Shown here: positions 9,582-18,482 of the stretch, piece after piece
How positions within the stretch are numbered: the first letter of the stretch is position 1
How the letters are laid out: every line of letters starts with the position of its first letter
Notes under the pieces: generated by a model
What the model saw: the letters and a program-made list of their open reading frames with translations, nothing else
What the model was told of the DNA's origin: nothing
Database searches by the model: none
Assembly: GCF_900199455.1 (NCBI RefSeq)
Contig: NZ_FZQR01000018.1
Location: forward strand, 47,359 to 111,358
Direction of reading: 5' to 3'
Source of the DNA: Mesorhizobium carmichaelinearum
GTDB taxonomy: Bacteria > Pseudomonadota > Alphaproteobacteria > Rhizobiales > Rhizobiaceae
Length of the DNA stretch: 64,000 nt
Position numbers and translations under genes: made by a program

Positions 9582-9594
9582 ATGTGCAACGACT
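9582..9594 (+). pseudogene. First codons of an SRAP gene, cut off by a mobile element
   Basis: ATG TGC AAC GAC T encodes Met-Cys-Asn-Asp, the normal start of SRAP proteins of this subfamily. The reading frame resumes at 11708; removing 9595-11707 gives MCNDYEQHIRW in frame. The catalytic Cys2 is stranded here, away from the rest of the protein. Confidence 0.8.
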
Positions 9595-9623
9595 TGTCTG
9601 ATTGCGATACGTCCTTCAACCCT

Positions 9624-10466
9624 TCATTTTGAGCTTCTCAGCGTAGCGCTGCTGGCCGGCGAAGCGTGCCGCCAGACCTTTACCGCGGAGATCAGCAAAA
9701 TCACCGCGAGCGCCGGCAACAGAAGGGCGTTTGGCACTATGCCCAGCAACAATCCACCGATGAAAGTTCCGACGATCGATCCCGCCGCCATAACAAGCAG
9801 AAGCGACTTGTTGCGGCCGAGAACGGAGAAGCTTTGATCGCGGCTATATCGCGTGAAGCCAACGAGCATTGTTGGCAGGCTGACCGCGAGGGACAGGCTT
9901 CCGGCGAGTTTGATATCCGCACCGAACAACAGCACCAGAGTTGGGATGAGCAGTTCACCGCCCGCCACGCCAAGAAGCGAGGCGACCACGCCGATGATGA
10001 AGCCGGCGATCACGCCCGTGACGAGTTGCGCCGACCCTGTCAAAAGAGGCTGGCCTGCAACGGCGTCATGACCGAGGACCAGCACGACGGCGATAGCGGC
10101 CAGCAGGGCGGCAATGACTTTGTAAAGCGTCTCGGATTTCAGCCGTGTGGCCCATCCCGCCCCGAACCAGGCTCCTACCAGGCTTCCGGCAAGCAGGTTG
10201 ACCACAATGGGCCAGTTTTCAGCGATAGCACTGAAAGGCACGGTTCCCGCGCGGAACGGTAGAGCGGTCGCAACCACGACGAGGCTCATGGCCTTGTTGA
10301 GGATGACAGCTTCCAAGGCGGCAAAATTGAAAAGGCCGATAAGGAGCGGCAGACGAAATTCCGCGCCTCCGAGGCCGATCAGGCCGCCGAGCGCGCCAAT
10401 GAGGGCACCCCCGCCGAAAGCAGCCGGGGCGCTGCGGGGAATGGCTGTGTTGGCCGAGCTGTCCAT
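9624..10466 (-). CDS. TauE/SafE family membrane permease
   Basis: 280 residues with about eight hydrophobic segments and the glycine-rich N-terminal motif GALIGALGGLIGLGGAEFRLP; the repeat half has GVVASLLGVAGGELLIP. The family exports or imports small sulfur-containing or organic anions (sulfite, sulfoacetate, taurine products); the substrate here is unknown. The start is set at MDSSANTAIP (10466), before the first membrane helix. It lies inside the IS110-type element as an apparent passenger, 29 bp from the element's left boundary. Confidence 0.85.
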   Translation of the reverse strand: MDSSANTAIPRSAPAAFGGGALIGALGGLIGLGGAEFRLPLLIGLFNFAALEAVILNKAMSLVVVATALPFRAGTVPFSAIAENWPIVVNLLAGSLVGAWFGAGWATRLKSETLYKVIAALLAAIAVVLVLGHDAVAGQPLLTGSAQLVTGVIAGFIIGVVASLLGVAGGELLIPTLVLLFGADIKLAGSLSLAVSLPTMLVGFTRYSRDQSFSVLGRNKSLLLVMAAGSIVGTFIGGLLLGIVPNALLLPALAVILLISAVKVWRHASPASSATLRSSK

Positions 10467-10727
10467 GCTCGATATGTATGCACGAACAGAACGGTTTGGA
10501 TAGGAAGCCGACCCGTCGTCGACCAATCGGCAACCTGACGCCCCGCGAGGCTCTCTCTTGTCTACGAGGTCGATGCATTGATCGCCTCAAGATGGTGGTC
10601 CGATAGTCGGGGCTGCTATCTACGAAAGCGTGCTGGAGCACAATCGTTGCAGCGCAGTCACCTCGACTAGGTCCTTGCGGGACATCACTCTGCCTCAGGC
10701 AGATACTGGAATTCTGTTCACGCCAAA
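10467..10727. other. Non-coding stretch inside the IS110-type element
   Basis: 260 bp between the TauE start and the transposase stop with no convincing ORF. In the IS1111 subgroup the structured bridge RNA lies downstream of the transposase, which is this position. I see no specific RNA fold by eye, so this is only a location hypothesis. Confidence 0.3.
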
Positions 10728-11633
10728 TCAGTTGGCCGTCGCGGCTTTGCTCTCCCAGCGATATTCGGTTCCGTCCGCCCAGACACGATGCATGACGATG
10801 GCGAGCTTCCGCGCGACGGCCACCACTGCCCGTCGAAGGCCCCGCCTCTTCGCAACCGCGAGGCCCCACGCCCTGATGGCCGAGTTCTTGGTTGAGCGCG
10901 TCAGCAACGCGAGACTGGCCTGGTAGAGGGTGGACCGCATTGCGACGTCACCGCATTTGGAGATGCCGCTGTTTCGGTCGACCTCTCCGGAGGCGTATTT
11001 CTTTGGCGTCAGGCCAAGATGTGCGCCGACGTCTTGAGAGCGTTCAAAGCGGGCTGGGTCATCAATGGTCGTGAGATAGGTCACGGCAGTGATCGCTCCG
11101 ACGCCAGGAATGGTCATCAGCCGGCGGCACGTTTCGTCCTTTCGAACCATGTCCATCATCATCTTATGCAAAACCGCGCATTGCTGCCGAAGAGCCGCCC
11201 GGGCGATCAGCATCGGCTTCACCATGGCCGCCAGGCGCGGCACGTTCTCGATCAGCTCCAGGACGCGGCCTTCGAAAGGGCCAGAGGTTATGCGACCGGC
11301 GAGCTTGATACCGACGCGCATGCATCCGGCGATCGCGCGAGCATCGTTACGGTCGTTCTTGATGGGCATCGTTTTGGTCAAGGCCCGCAGCCGCCTCGGA
11401 TCGATGCAGATCGCGGCCAGACCGCGCTTCCTCAGGCCGTTGTATAACCAAGCTGCGGTTGCGCCAGCTTCAAGGCCAACTCTTGCCAGGTTCAGGTCGA
11501 GCCGCTCGAGCCAGTCGGCGATATCGTTTGGATCCGATGCCGCCACTCCTTCGCGGAAAATGATACCGTCCTCGTCGACTACGCAGATTGCGGTTTCAGC
11601 CAACGACACATCCAGACCGACATAGTGCTTCAT
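10728..11633 (-). CDS. IS110-family transposase (internally shortened)
   Basis: 301 residues. The N-terminal RuvC-like DEDD domain has YVGLDVSLAET, GLEAGATAAWLYN and KNDRNDARAIA. The C-terminal domain has RRLMTIPGVGAITAVTYL and GLTPKKYASGEVD with the conserved serine region. Compared with usual IS110 transposases (about 340 residues), the segment that should follow IAGCMRVG (near residue 108, nt about 11310) is missing. A decayed IS110 copy at about 55.1 kb in this window still shows that stretch (WFRQPYIKSENCY...LENSIRHSL). The deletion is in frame and removes about 40 residues of the linker/coiled-coil region. Confidence 0.88.
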   Translation of the reverse strand: MKHYVGLDVSLAETAICVVDEDGIIFREGVAASDPNDIADWLERLDLNLARVGLEAGATAAWLYNGLRKRGLAAICIDPRRLRALTKTMPIKNDRNDARAIAGCMRVGIKLAGRITSGPFEGRVLELIENVPRLAAMVKPMLIARAALRQQCAVLHKMMMDMVRKDETCRRLMTIPGVGAITAVTYLTTIDDPARFERSQDVGAHLGLTPKKYASGEVDRNSGISKCGDVAMRSTLYQASLALLTRSTKNSAIRAWGLAVAKRRGLRRAVVAVARKLAIVMHRVWADGTEYRWESKAATAN

Positions 11634-11707
11634 GCTCTGCTCCCTTTTCGAACATCACGTTGCGCGAAGCAGACCAAGACTTGGGAGCGACCGCAATCAC
11701 CCCATCT

Positions 11708-12285
11708 ACGAGCAACACATCCGCTGGGCCGAATACTGCAAAGTGATGCAGGACCTGGAACTCGGCATCCCGACGCAACAGACAGAACTCGACCTGCCGC
11801 AGTCAGACGACGTCAAAATCAACGACATGGGGCCGGTCATGCGCGCGACCGGCAATCTGATCGAGCTGGTTCAAATGAATTTCAGCTTTCCGCCCTCGAG
11901 CAAAGGCGGGCCGATATTCAACTTCCGGTCAGACGGGCGGAGCTTCGCCAACAGCAATCGCTGCCTGATTCCGGCAAGCGCTTTCTTCGAATTCACCGGC
12001 AAGAAATATCCAAAAGCCAAGCACCGGTTCACACTTAAGAGTGCGCCGTTTATGGCGATCGCGGGCCTTTGGCGTGAGGGCCAGGGCAATCACCCGCCCG
12101 CCTTCACGATGCTGACGACCGAACCCGGCCCAGACGTCGCGCCCATTCACGATCGCCAAATCGTCGTGCTACAGCCGCCCGATTGGGGAGCGTGGATTTA
12201 TCTGACGAAGCCCGAGGCGGAACTGCTGCGGGCGCTTCCCAAGGGGTCGCTCGACGTCGAGACAGTGCGCGCGGGTTCGGACTGA
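11708..12285 (+). pseudogene. SRAP (YedK/HMCES-like) gene body, 5' end displaced by insertion
   Basis: Reads YEQHIRWAEYCKVMQ at its start and carries the SRAP core: CLIPASAFFEFTGKKYPKAKH (catalytic Glu) and DVAPIHDRQIVVLQP (catalytic His). SRAP proteins crosslink to abasic sites in ssDNA through Cys2. That Cys now lies at 9585-9587 beyond the inserted element. A fused reading frame from 11632 (MLCSLFEHHVAR...) reads through from the element but puts 25 foreign residues ahead of the body and has no N-terminal catalytic Cys at position 2. Probably inactive. The gene sits upstream of the dnaE2 cassette, as often seen for SOS-associated peptidases. Confidence 0.8.
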
Positions 12286-12415
12286 TCCTCAGCGACACCA
12301 TCCCCGTTGTCGTCCTGAAAGCGCCGTCGTCGGACCCGATGCACCCGGTTGCCTTGAGGGCGCGACCGGCATATCGAGATCCCGTGCAAACCGGCATACT
12401 TCATGGCATGATTTA

Positions 12416-12880
12416 TTGATGAATGACGATGAAATTTGCGTGCATTTCGAGGCAGGCCTTCGAGATTTCTTGGCTGCTGACATGCGGCTTGTTGAGTTTG
12501 ACGCTGATGAGCGCGCCGTCGGCGCCCGCCTCGCGCGATTTGTGGCGCCATATTTCGAGGGTTTCGATACCGATTCCGACTACAACCGACGCGGCCCCGA
12601 CCTCGATCCTAAGTACCTCAATCTACCCGCCGAATGCCGCGGCGGTGGCCGCCGGCGTGTGAAGCCGGACCTCATTGTCCATCACCGTGGCGATGACACG
12701 ACGAATATCTTAGTCGGCGAGATCAAGATGGAAACCAACAATGAGCCGCGCGACTGCGACCTCATCAGAGTTTCAGCTTTCCGTGCCCAGCTTTACTACC
12801 GCGTCGGCTTTTTCCTGGAATTGCCGGCGGGCCGCGGAGCGGCGGACCGGGCGCACGCCATCACTTGGTTCAGGGACTAG
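12416..12880 (+). CDS. Hypothetical protein with PD-(D/E)XK-like motif, pair member 1
   Basis: 154 residues, acidic N-terminus. The centre contains KPDLIVHHRG...NILVGEIKME, spaced like the D-x(n)-E-x-K of PD-(D/E)XK nucleases. I do not recognise a named family. The stop is 4 bp from the next gene's ATG, so they form an operon with an Abi-like protein. A nuclease or DNA-binding role is an inference from the motif only. The pair sits between the SRAP gene and dnaE2, interrupting what is usually a DNA repair neighbourhood. Confidence 0.6.
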   Translation: MMNDDEICVHFEAGLRDFLAADMRLVEFDADERAVGARLARFVAPYFEGFDTDSDYNRRGPDLDPKYLNLPAECRGGGRRRVKPDLIVHHRGDDTTNILVGEIKMETNNEPRDCDLIRVSAFRAQLYYRVGFFLELPAGRGAADRAHAITWFRD

Positions 12881-12884
12881 AACG

Positions 12885-13670
12885 ATGAACGAGCCGTTCT
12901 CGGAGCGTCATGGATATAGCGGCCCCGATGCCGAGATTACCATCCGAGAAGATGCCCCGGAAAACCTTCGCTTCGCGGTCGTCCAGATTGGCTATGGCGC
13001 AGGAAAAGGTTGGAAATGGATTCGTGAAGTTGTCTGTGGTGTCTTGTTTGAAATGCCGAACAGTAACAATTGGTCGGAATCGAACGTTCGCAACGAGGTG
13101 CTCGGCCTAGTCGCCGACTGCCCTTGGTTCAAAGTGTACGACATCGCGGAGGCAATTTGGCGCGAACTAGATCCTGATTTTGAGAGTCAGGATCGCTACC
13201 GAGAGGAGCTCAACCGCTTCTTCCGGGAAAAGGGCATTGGCTGGAAGCTTGAGGAGCACAAAGGCCTCGTTTTCCGTGGCCATGAAGGATTTGCCAGCGT
13301 GACGGCGAAGGCGGTCGAGGTGCTGGCGCTAAGCGACCGGTCGACCGCCGCAAATGAAATCCGGGAAGCTCTAGCCGATCTTTCGCGCCGCCCAGATCCT
13401 GACCGCACCGGAGCAATCCAACATGCGATTGCCGCCCTCGAAGCCACTGCCCGCCATATCACGGGACAGCCCAAGCTGAACCTTGGCCAGCTCGTCAACG
13501 AGCTGAACATCCCTAAGCCGCTCGATCAAGCAGTCGAGAAGCTCTGGGGCTTTGGCTCGCAGTATGGCCGACATCTGCGCGAGGGAGAAATGCCACGCGA
13601 CGACGAGGCCGAGCTCGTTGTCAGTGTCGCGTGCGCGGTTTGCATTTTTCTGGTCGGCCGTACGTCCTAG
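12885..13670 (+). CDS. Abortive-infection-like protein (AbiJ-NTD4/Abi C-terminal type)
   Basis: 261 residues. The N-terminal part (1-115: WKWIREVVCGVLFEMP, WFKVYDIAEAIWRELD, YREELNRFFREKGIGWKL) resembles the AbiJ N-terminal domain family. The C-terminal part (about 150-261) has AIQHAIAALEATARHITGQP ... LGQLVNELN and FGSQYGRHLREGEMPRDDEAELVVSVACAVCIFL, typical of the HEPN-like abortive-infection C-terminal domain. HEPN members are usually RNases acting in toxin or phage defence. The start ATG is 12885, directly after the upstream gene's stop. Family assignment is from memory of the pattern. Confidence 0.65.
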   Translation: MNEPFSERHGYSGPDAEITIREDAPENLRFAVVQIGYGAGKGWKWIREVVCGVLFEMPNSNNWSESNVRNEVLGLVADCPWFKVYDIAEAIWRELDPDFESQDRYREELNRFFREKGIGWKLEEHKGLVFRGHEGFASVTAKAVEVLALSDRSTAANEIREALADLSRRPDPDRTGAIQHAIAALEATARHITGQPKLNLGQLVNELNIPKPLDQAVEKLWGFGSQYGRHLREGEMPRDDEAELVVSVACAVCIFLVGRTS

Positions 13671-13692
13671 TGTGCGGGTCGGCGTTTCGTCA

Positions 13693-16600
13693 TTACCGGA
13701 AATCCCTTGTTCTCACCCTGATCTGATCGATGTGTCCATTGGGGTCGACGATGTTGCGAGGCTTCGGCCCCTTCGGCAGGCCACGTGGATCTGGTGTCGG
13801 GCTGCCATGATGGAATTCGTCGCCACGCCCATGCGGCAGCGGGAACGCAGCATCGCGATTACCGACACTGGCGAGATCGGCAGACAGGTCGCTCAACCTA
13901 TGGGCAACGAGATGCACCACGTCACCCTCGCGCTGGATACGACCATAGACGCCGATCATGCCGGCCGAGAGAACGACACGGCGATACTTCTCGAACACCT
14001 TTACCCATACCACGAGGTTGGCGATGCCGGTTTCGTCTTCCAGCGTGATGAACATGACGCCTTTGGCTGAACCAGGCCGCTGGCGGACGAGAATGAGGCC
14101 GGCGGCCTCCAGCCATTGACCGTCGCGCGCCTCCATCGCCTCGCGGCAGGTGACGATGCGCCTGCGCCGCAGATCCGCGCGCAGGAAGGTGACGGGATGA
14201 TCCCGCAGGGTCAGGCCGACGTGACCATAGTCTTCCACGACCTCCCCGCCGGCTGTCATCGGACGCAGCGCTACGACAGGCTCCTGGATCTCCGGCACCG
14301 TTTCCTGCTCACGCGCGGAGGCTGCAGCAAACAGCGGCAGTGGTTCGTCGCGCAGCGCCTTGATGGCCCAGAGTGCCTCGCGCCTGGCCAGCGACAGAGA
14401 GGGCTGGAATGCATCCGCCTCGGCGAGCTCAACGAGCGAGGCAGTCGGTACACTGGCGCGGCGCCAGAGATCATCGACCGAAACGAAAGGCTGATCAGCG
14501 CGCGCGGCGACGATGGTTGCAGTGCGGGCATTGGCGAGCCCACGCACCATGCGCAGGCCGAGCCGAACGGCGAAGCGATCGTCCATCTCGGTTGGCTCGA
14601 GCGTGCAATCCCAGCGCGAGGCGTTGACGCAGACCGGGCGCACTTCGACGCCGTGGTCGCGCGCGTCTCGAACGATCTGGGCCGGTGCATAGAAGCCCAT
14701 TGGCTGGGCATTGAGGAGCGCGGCGCAGAAGACATCGGGATGGTGGCATTTCATCCAGGATGAGGCGTAGGCGATTAGTGCAAAGCTTGCTGCATGACTT
14801 TCCGGAAAGCCGTAACTTCCGAAGCCTTCGAGCTGTTTAAAGGTCTTCTCGGCGAACTCGCGTTCGTAGCCGTTCTTCACCATGCCTGCGATCAGCTTGG
14901 TGCCGAATTTCGAGACGCCGCCGGTGTGCTTGAATGTCGCCATGGCACGGCGAAGTTGATCGGCTTCGCCAGGCGTAAAGCCGGCGCATTCAATTGCCAC
15001 TCGCATCGCCTGTTCCTGGAACAGAGGCACGCCGAGGGTTTTGCCGAGAACCTTTTCGAGTTCTGGTTTTGGATAGACGACTTTTTCCTTGCCTTCACGC
15101 CGGCGCAGATACGGATGCACCATGTCGCCTTGGATCGGGCCCGGCCGAACGATCGCCACCTCGATCACCAGATCATAGAAGGTACGCGGCTTGATGCGCG
15201 GCAGCATCGACATCTGCGCACGGGATTCGATCTGGAACGTGCCGAGCGTGTCGGCCTTGCGGATCATTGCATAAGTTCGCTGGTCTTCGGCTGGGATCGA
15301 GGCGAGATCCAGATTGATGCCCTTGTGCTCGGACAGCAGATCGAAGCCGCGCTTCATGCAGGACAACATGCCGAGTGCAAGCACATCGACCTTCATGAAT
15401 TTCAGCGCATCAATGTCGTCCTTGTCCCATTCGATGACCTGCCTGTCTTTCATCGCAGCCGGCTCGATCGGGACCAGATCATCAAGTCGATCGCGCGTCA
15501 GCACGAAGCCGCCGGGATGCTGGGAGAGATGGCGCGGTGCGCCGATCAATTCGCGAGCGAGTTCGAGCGCCAGCCGCAGACGCCGATCGCTGAGGTTGAG
15601 ATTCAACTCCTCGGCATGTTTCGGCTCGACGCCCTCTGTCGACCAGCCCCAGACCTGACCGGACAGCATCTTGATCAGGTCTTCGGTAAGGCCAAGCGCC
15701 TTGCCAACATCGCGCAAAGCGCCTTTCGACCTGTAGCGGATCACAGTCGAGCAAAGTGCCGCGTGATCGCGGCCATAGGTTTCGAACACCCACTGCATGA
15801 CGATCTCGCGCCGTTCGTGCTCGAAATCGACATCGATGTCGGGCGGCTCGCGACGTTCCTCGGATACGAAGCGCTCAAACAGCAGATCATTGCGCTCCGG
15901 ATCGATGGAGGTGATGCCGAGCACATAACAGACCGCACTGTTGGCGGCCGAACCGCGGCCCTGGCATAATATGTCTCGGCTGCGGGCGAAGCGGACGATC
16001 GAATTCACGGTCAGGAAGTATGGGGCGTACTCCAGCTTTTCGATCAGTTGAAGCTCGTGTTTCAGGATTGATGTTACCTTGTCAGGCACACCTTCGGGAA
16101 AGCGCTCTATCGCACCCTCCCATGTGAGCTTCTCCAAAGCCTGTTGCGGCGTCAGGTCGGGCCGCATCCGCTCTTCCGGATACTGGTAAGCGAGTTCATC
16201 GAGCGAAAAGCGGCAGCGATCTGCGATTTCGACGGTGCGGGCGAGTGCTTCGGGATAACGGCCGAACAGGCGCTCCATTTCCTCAGGTGGCTTGAGATAA
16301 CGATCGGCATGCCGTTCGCGTCTGAAGCCGGCTTCATCGATGGTGACGTTATGGCGGATGCAAGTGACGACATCCTGCAGGATTCGGCGTGCCGCGCTGT
16401 GAAACAAAACGTCGTTGGTCACGACGGTCGGCACACGCATTTGCGCGGCCAGGTTCGTCAATTCGTACAGCCTGAGTTGATCGTTCGGTCGCCGGCGCAA
16501 CGTTACCGCCATGTAGGCTCGGTCGTCGAATGCGTCGCGCAGCCAGCGCAAATGCTGGGCGCAGGTTTCGTCCGGTTCGTCCGGCACCAGAACCGCAATC

Positions 16601-16962
16601 AGACCCTCACCATAGGCGACGAGATCGGACCAGTCCAAGACGCACTTGGCCTTGCCACCGCGGCCTTTCCCAAGAGACAGCAGCCGGCAGAGCCTGGAAT
16701 AACCGGGCCGATCGGTCGGATAGACGAGGACGGACATGCCATCGCTGAGGTCAAGACGACAGCCAACAATCAGCCTGACGCCGGTGATCTTCGCCGCCTC
16801 GTGGGCGCGCACGATGCCGGCCAGGCTGTTGCGGTCGACGATGGCGAGCGCCTCAATACCGAGCGTAGCCGCCTGCGCAAAAAGCTCTTCGCACGAACTT
16901 GCACCGCGCAAAAACGAGAAGTGCGAGGTCACCTGCAACTCGGCGTAGCGCGTGGCCGTCAT
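13693..16962 (-). CDS. dnaE2: Error-prone DNA polymerase DnaE2
   Basis: 1089 residues, family-typical length. The PHP domain opens the protein (YAELQVTSHFSFLRGASSCEEL, ALAIVDRNSLAGIVRAHEA). The polymerase core has GRGSAANSAVCYVLGITSIDP and the catalytic aspartates in PPDIDVDFEHERREIVMQW. Finger and helix-hairpin-helix segments follow, and an OB fold lies near the C-terminus. DnaE2 performs translesion synthesis and damage-induced mutagenesis with ImuA and ImuB. The start MTATRYAELQ overlaps the imuB stop as ATGA. The cassette is driven from the SOS box at 19191-19205. Confidence 0.95.
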   Translation of the reverse strand: MTATRYAELQVTSHFSFLRGASSCEELFAQAATLGIEALAIVDRNSLAGIVRAHEAAKITGVRLIVGCRLDLSDGMSVLVYPTDRPGYSRLCRLLSLGKGRGGKAKCVLDWSDLVAYGEGLIAVLVPDEPDETCAQHLRWLRDAFDDRAYMAVTLRRRPNDQLRLYELTNLAAQMRVPTVVTNDVLFHSAARRILQDVVTCIRHNVTIDEAGFRRERHADRYLKPPEEMERLFGRYPEALARTVEIADRCRFSLDELAYQYPEERMRPDLTPQQALEKLTWEGAIERFPEGVPDKVTSILKHELQLIEKLEYAPYFLTVNSIVRFARSRDILCQGRGSAANSAVCYVLGITSIDPERNDLLFERFVSEERREPPDIDVDFEHERREIVMQWVFETYGRDHAALCSTVIRYRSKGALRDVGKALGLTEDLIKMLSGQVWGWSTEGVEPKHAEELNLNLSDRRLRLALELARELIGAPRHLSQHPGGFVLTRDRLDDLVPIEPAAMKDRQVIEWDKDDIDALKFMKVDVLALGMLSCMKRGFDLLSEHKGINLDLASIPAEDQRTYAMIRKADTLGTFQIESRAQMSMLPRIKPRTFYDLVIEVAIVRPGPIQGDMVHPYLRRREGKEKVVYPKPELEKVLGKTLGVPLFQEQAMRVAIECAGFTPGEADQLRRAMATFKHTGGVSKFGTKLIAGMVKNGYEREFAEKTFKQLEGFGSYGFPESHAASFALIAYASSWMKCHHPDVFCAALLNAQPMGFYAPAQIVRDARDHGVEVRPVCVNASRWDCTLEPTEMDDRFAVRLGLRMVRGLANARTATIVAARADQPFVSVDDLWRRASVPTASLVELAEADAFQPSLSLARREALWAIKALRDEPLPLFAAASAREQETVPEIQEPVVALRPMTAGGEVVEDYGHVGLTLRDHPVTFLRADLRRRRIVTCREAMEARDGQWLEAAGLILVRQRPGSAKGVMFITLEDETGIANLVVWVKVFEKYRRVVLSAGMIGVYGRIQREGDVVHLVAHRLSDLSADLASVGNRDAAFPLPHGRGDEFHHGSPTPDPRGLPKGPKPRNIVDPNGHIDQIRVRTRDFR

Positions 16963-18482
16963 CCGAAGATTCCGTGCAGAAACCAGCGATGCGAGCCAGT
17001 CGTGAGATCCTCGCCATCGCCGGCGCGATAAATCCAGTAACGCTCGCCGGCTTCGTCCTCGACCTGGAAATAATCCCTCACGGCGATCAACTCGGCGTCT
17101 CGTTTCCACCATTCGCCGAAGATACGCTCAGGGCCATCGGCGTGTTTGACGCGCCGGCGTATGCCACGCCAAGTGAAGGTGACCGGTGGATGATCCGGCA
17201 ACAGCGCCACTGTCTCGATAAGCTCCGGGACTGGCAGCAGACGAGCCGGACGCGGCCAGTGTCTAGGCCATCCTTCTCCGCTCTCTGGCGCGATCGGCGC
17301 TACCCGTCGTACGGATCGCTCAGGCACGTCACTCGCCATCGGCGCCATGCGATAGAGACGCTCCTCGCCGACGCGGTTGGAAAGCGTGTCGATGAGATCG
17401 GAGACATCAGCCTCGGGAGTTTCGATGAGCGAGGAGATCGTCTGTCTGGCTACCAGCGGTTCGGCGATGGTGGCGGCGAGCTGCATCAACTCGATGCCGA
17501 AGCCTGGATCGATGGTTTCAATCTTGTCGGTAAGCAAGCGGGTTAGCCGCTTCGCGTCCCGCACCGGCAACGCCGTGCCGACGCGGATTGCTTCGACGCG
17601 GTTGTCGACCCGGTGGAGCAAAAGATCGAGGCGGCGGGCACCGAGGCTTCGGGTTTCGAGAACGTCACAAAGTTCGCCGACGAGTTTTCCGGTGTAGCGG
17701 GCGATCGTCTCGGCAGCACCGATCGGCTCGCCGAACACTCGGCGCACTTCGGTGATGTCCGGCGGGCGGATGGGATCGATCGGTTCGGAGAGCCGGCCCA
17801 TCGCGTGGTCGAGACGACGACCGAGTTCGGGTCCGAACCTCAAAGCGAGCGGTGCGCGCGGCTTGGCGACGAGGTCCAAGATGCGGTCCAGGCCCAGCTT
17901 GCGGAGGCTATCTACCATGTCGGCCGGCAGCCGGAGCGCTGCGATCGGCAGCCTCACGATCGCGTTGGCGTTTCCGGCAGGGGGAACGACAATCATCGGC
18001 CCGGCGACAAAACGTGCCAATGCATGGGCGGCGCCCCAACTGTCGGCGATTGCCGCACGCGCGGCAAAGCCGGCCGCAGCGAGGCGCTCGATCATATCGG
18101 CAAGCATGGCGCTTTCACCGCCATGCAGATGATCGGCGCCGGTCGTATCGATGACCAGACCATCGGGCGGATCGGCGGCCACGATCGGCGCATAGCGCCG
18201 GAGCGCCCATAGCGCGAGACGGTCGAGTGCCTCGGCGTCGCCTTGCGGATCCGCGTCGTTGACGACGAGATCCTTCACCAGGGCCTGCGCCTTGGTCGCC
18301 GGCATGCCGATGCGCAGGCCCGCTGCAATTGCTGCGGCATCGGCGGCACGCACGACACGGCGCCTACCGTCTCGGCCAGTCAGGACGAGCGGGATCTCAG
18401 GCGGAGGTGCGGCGTCGCCCAATTTCCTTCTGAGACGATCGGTAGACCACATTGGAAGGAAGAGCGAGACGACCCTCGTCAT
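16959..18482 (-). CDS. imuB: ImuB, catalytically inactive Y-family polymerase homologue
   Basis: 507 residues. The N-terminus is MTRVVSLFLPMWSTDRL, where active Y-family polymerases carry DMDAFF, so metal-binding acidic residues are lacking. It keeps palm, finger and little-finger similarity (DGLVIDTTGADHLHGGE, LRKLGLDRILDLVAKPRAPLALRFG, RRLDHAMGRLSEPIDP). ImuB is the hub that links DnaE2 and ImuA to the beta clamp. The imuA gene overlaps its start by 86 bp, which is long but common for this pair; dnaE2 follows with ATGA overlap. Confidence 0.93.
   Translation of the reverse strand: MTRVVSLFLPMWSTDRLRRKLGDAAPPPEIPLVLTGRDGRRRVVRAADAAAIAAGLRIGMPATKAQALVKDLVVNDADPQGDAEALDRLALWALRRYAPIVAADPPDGLVIDTTGADHLHGGESAMLADMIERLAAAGFAARAAIADSWGAAHALARFVAGPMIVVPPAGNANAIVRLPIAALRLPADMVDSLRKLGLDRILDLVAKPRAPLALRFGPELGRRLDHAMGRLSEPIDPIRPPDITEVRRVFGEPIGAAETIARYTGKLVGELCDVLETRSLGARRLDLLLHRVDNRVEAIRVGTALPVRDAKRLTRLLTDKIETIDPGFGIELMQLAATIAEPLVARQTISSLIETPEADVSDLIDTLSNRVGEERLYRMAPMASDVPERSVRRVAPIAPESGEGWPRHWPRPARLLPVPELIETVALLPDHPPVTFTWRGIRRRVKHADGPERIFGEWWKRDAELIAVRDYFQVEDEAGERYWIYRAGDGEDLTTGSHRWFLHGIFG

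Larger units (their letters stand above)
9595..11707 (-). mobile_element. IS1111-type IS110-family element with a TauE passenger gene
   Basis: The boundaries come from the interrupted SRAP gene: excising 2,113 bp restores its frame exactly. Both junctions share a CT dinucleotide (9593-9594 and 11706-11707), the core dinucleotide known for the IS110-family recombinase IS621. An 8-bp subterminal inverted repeat TGATTGCG lies at 9599-9606, with its complement at 11692-11699, asymmetrically placed from the ends as in the IS1111 subgroup. It contains the transposase (minus) and a TauE/SafE permease gene (minus). The 260 bp between the two genes could hold a bridge-type RNA. The transposase seems internally deleted, so the copy is probably dead. 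Confidence 0.75.

Noticed and set aside
14794..15969. 391-residue plus-strand ORF over dnaE2
   Set aside because: Antisense to the polymerase core with no recognisable domain.
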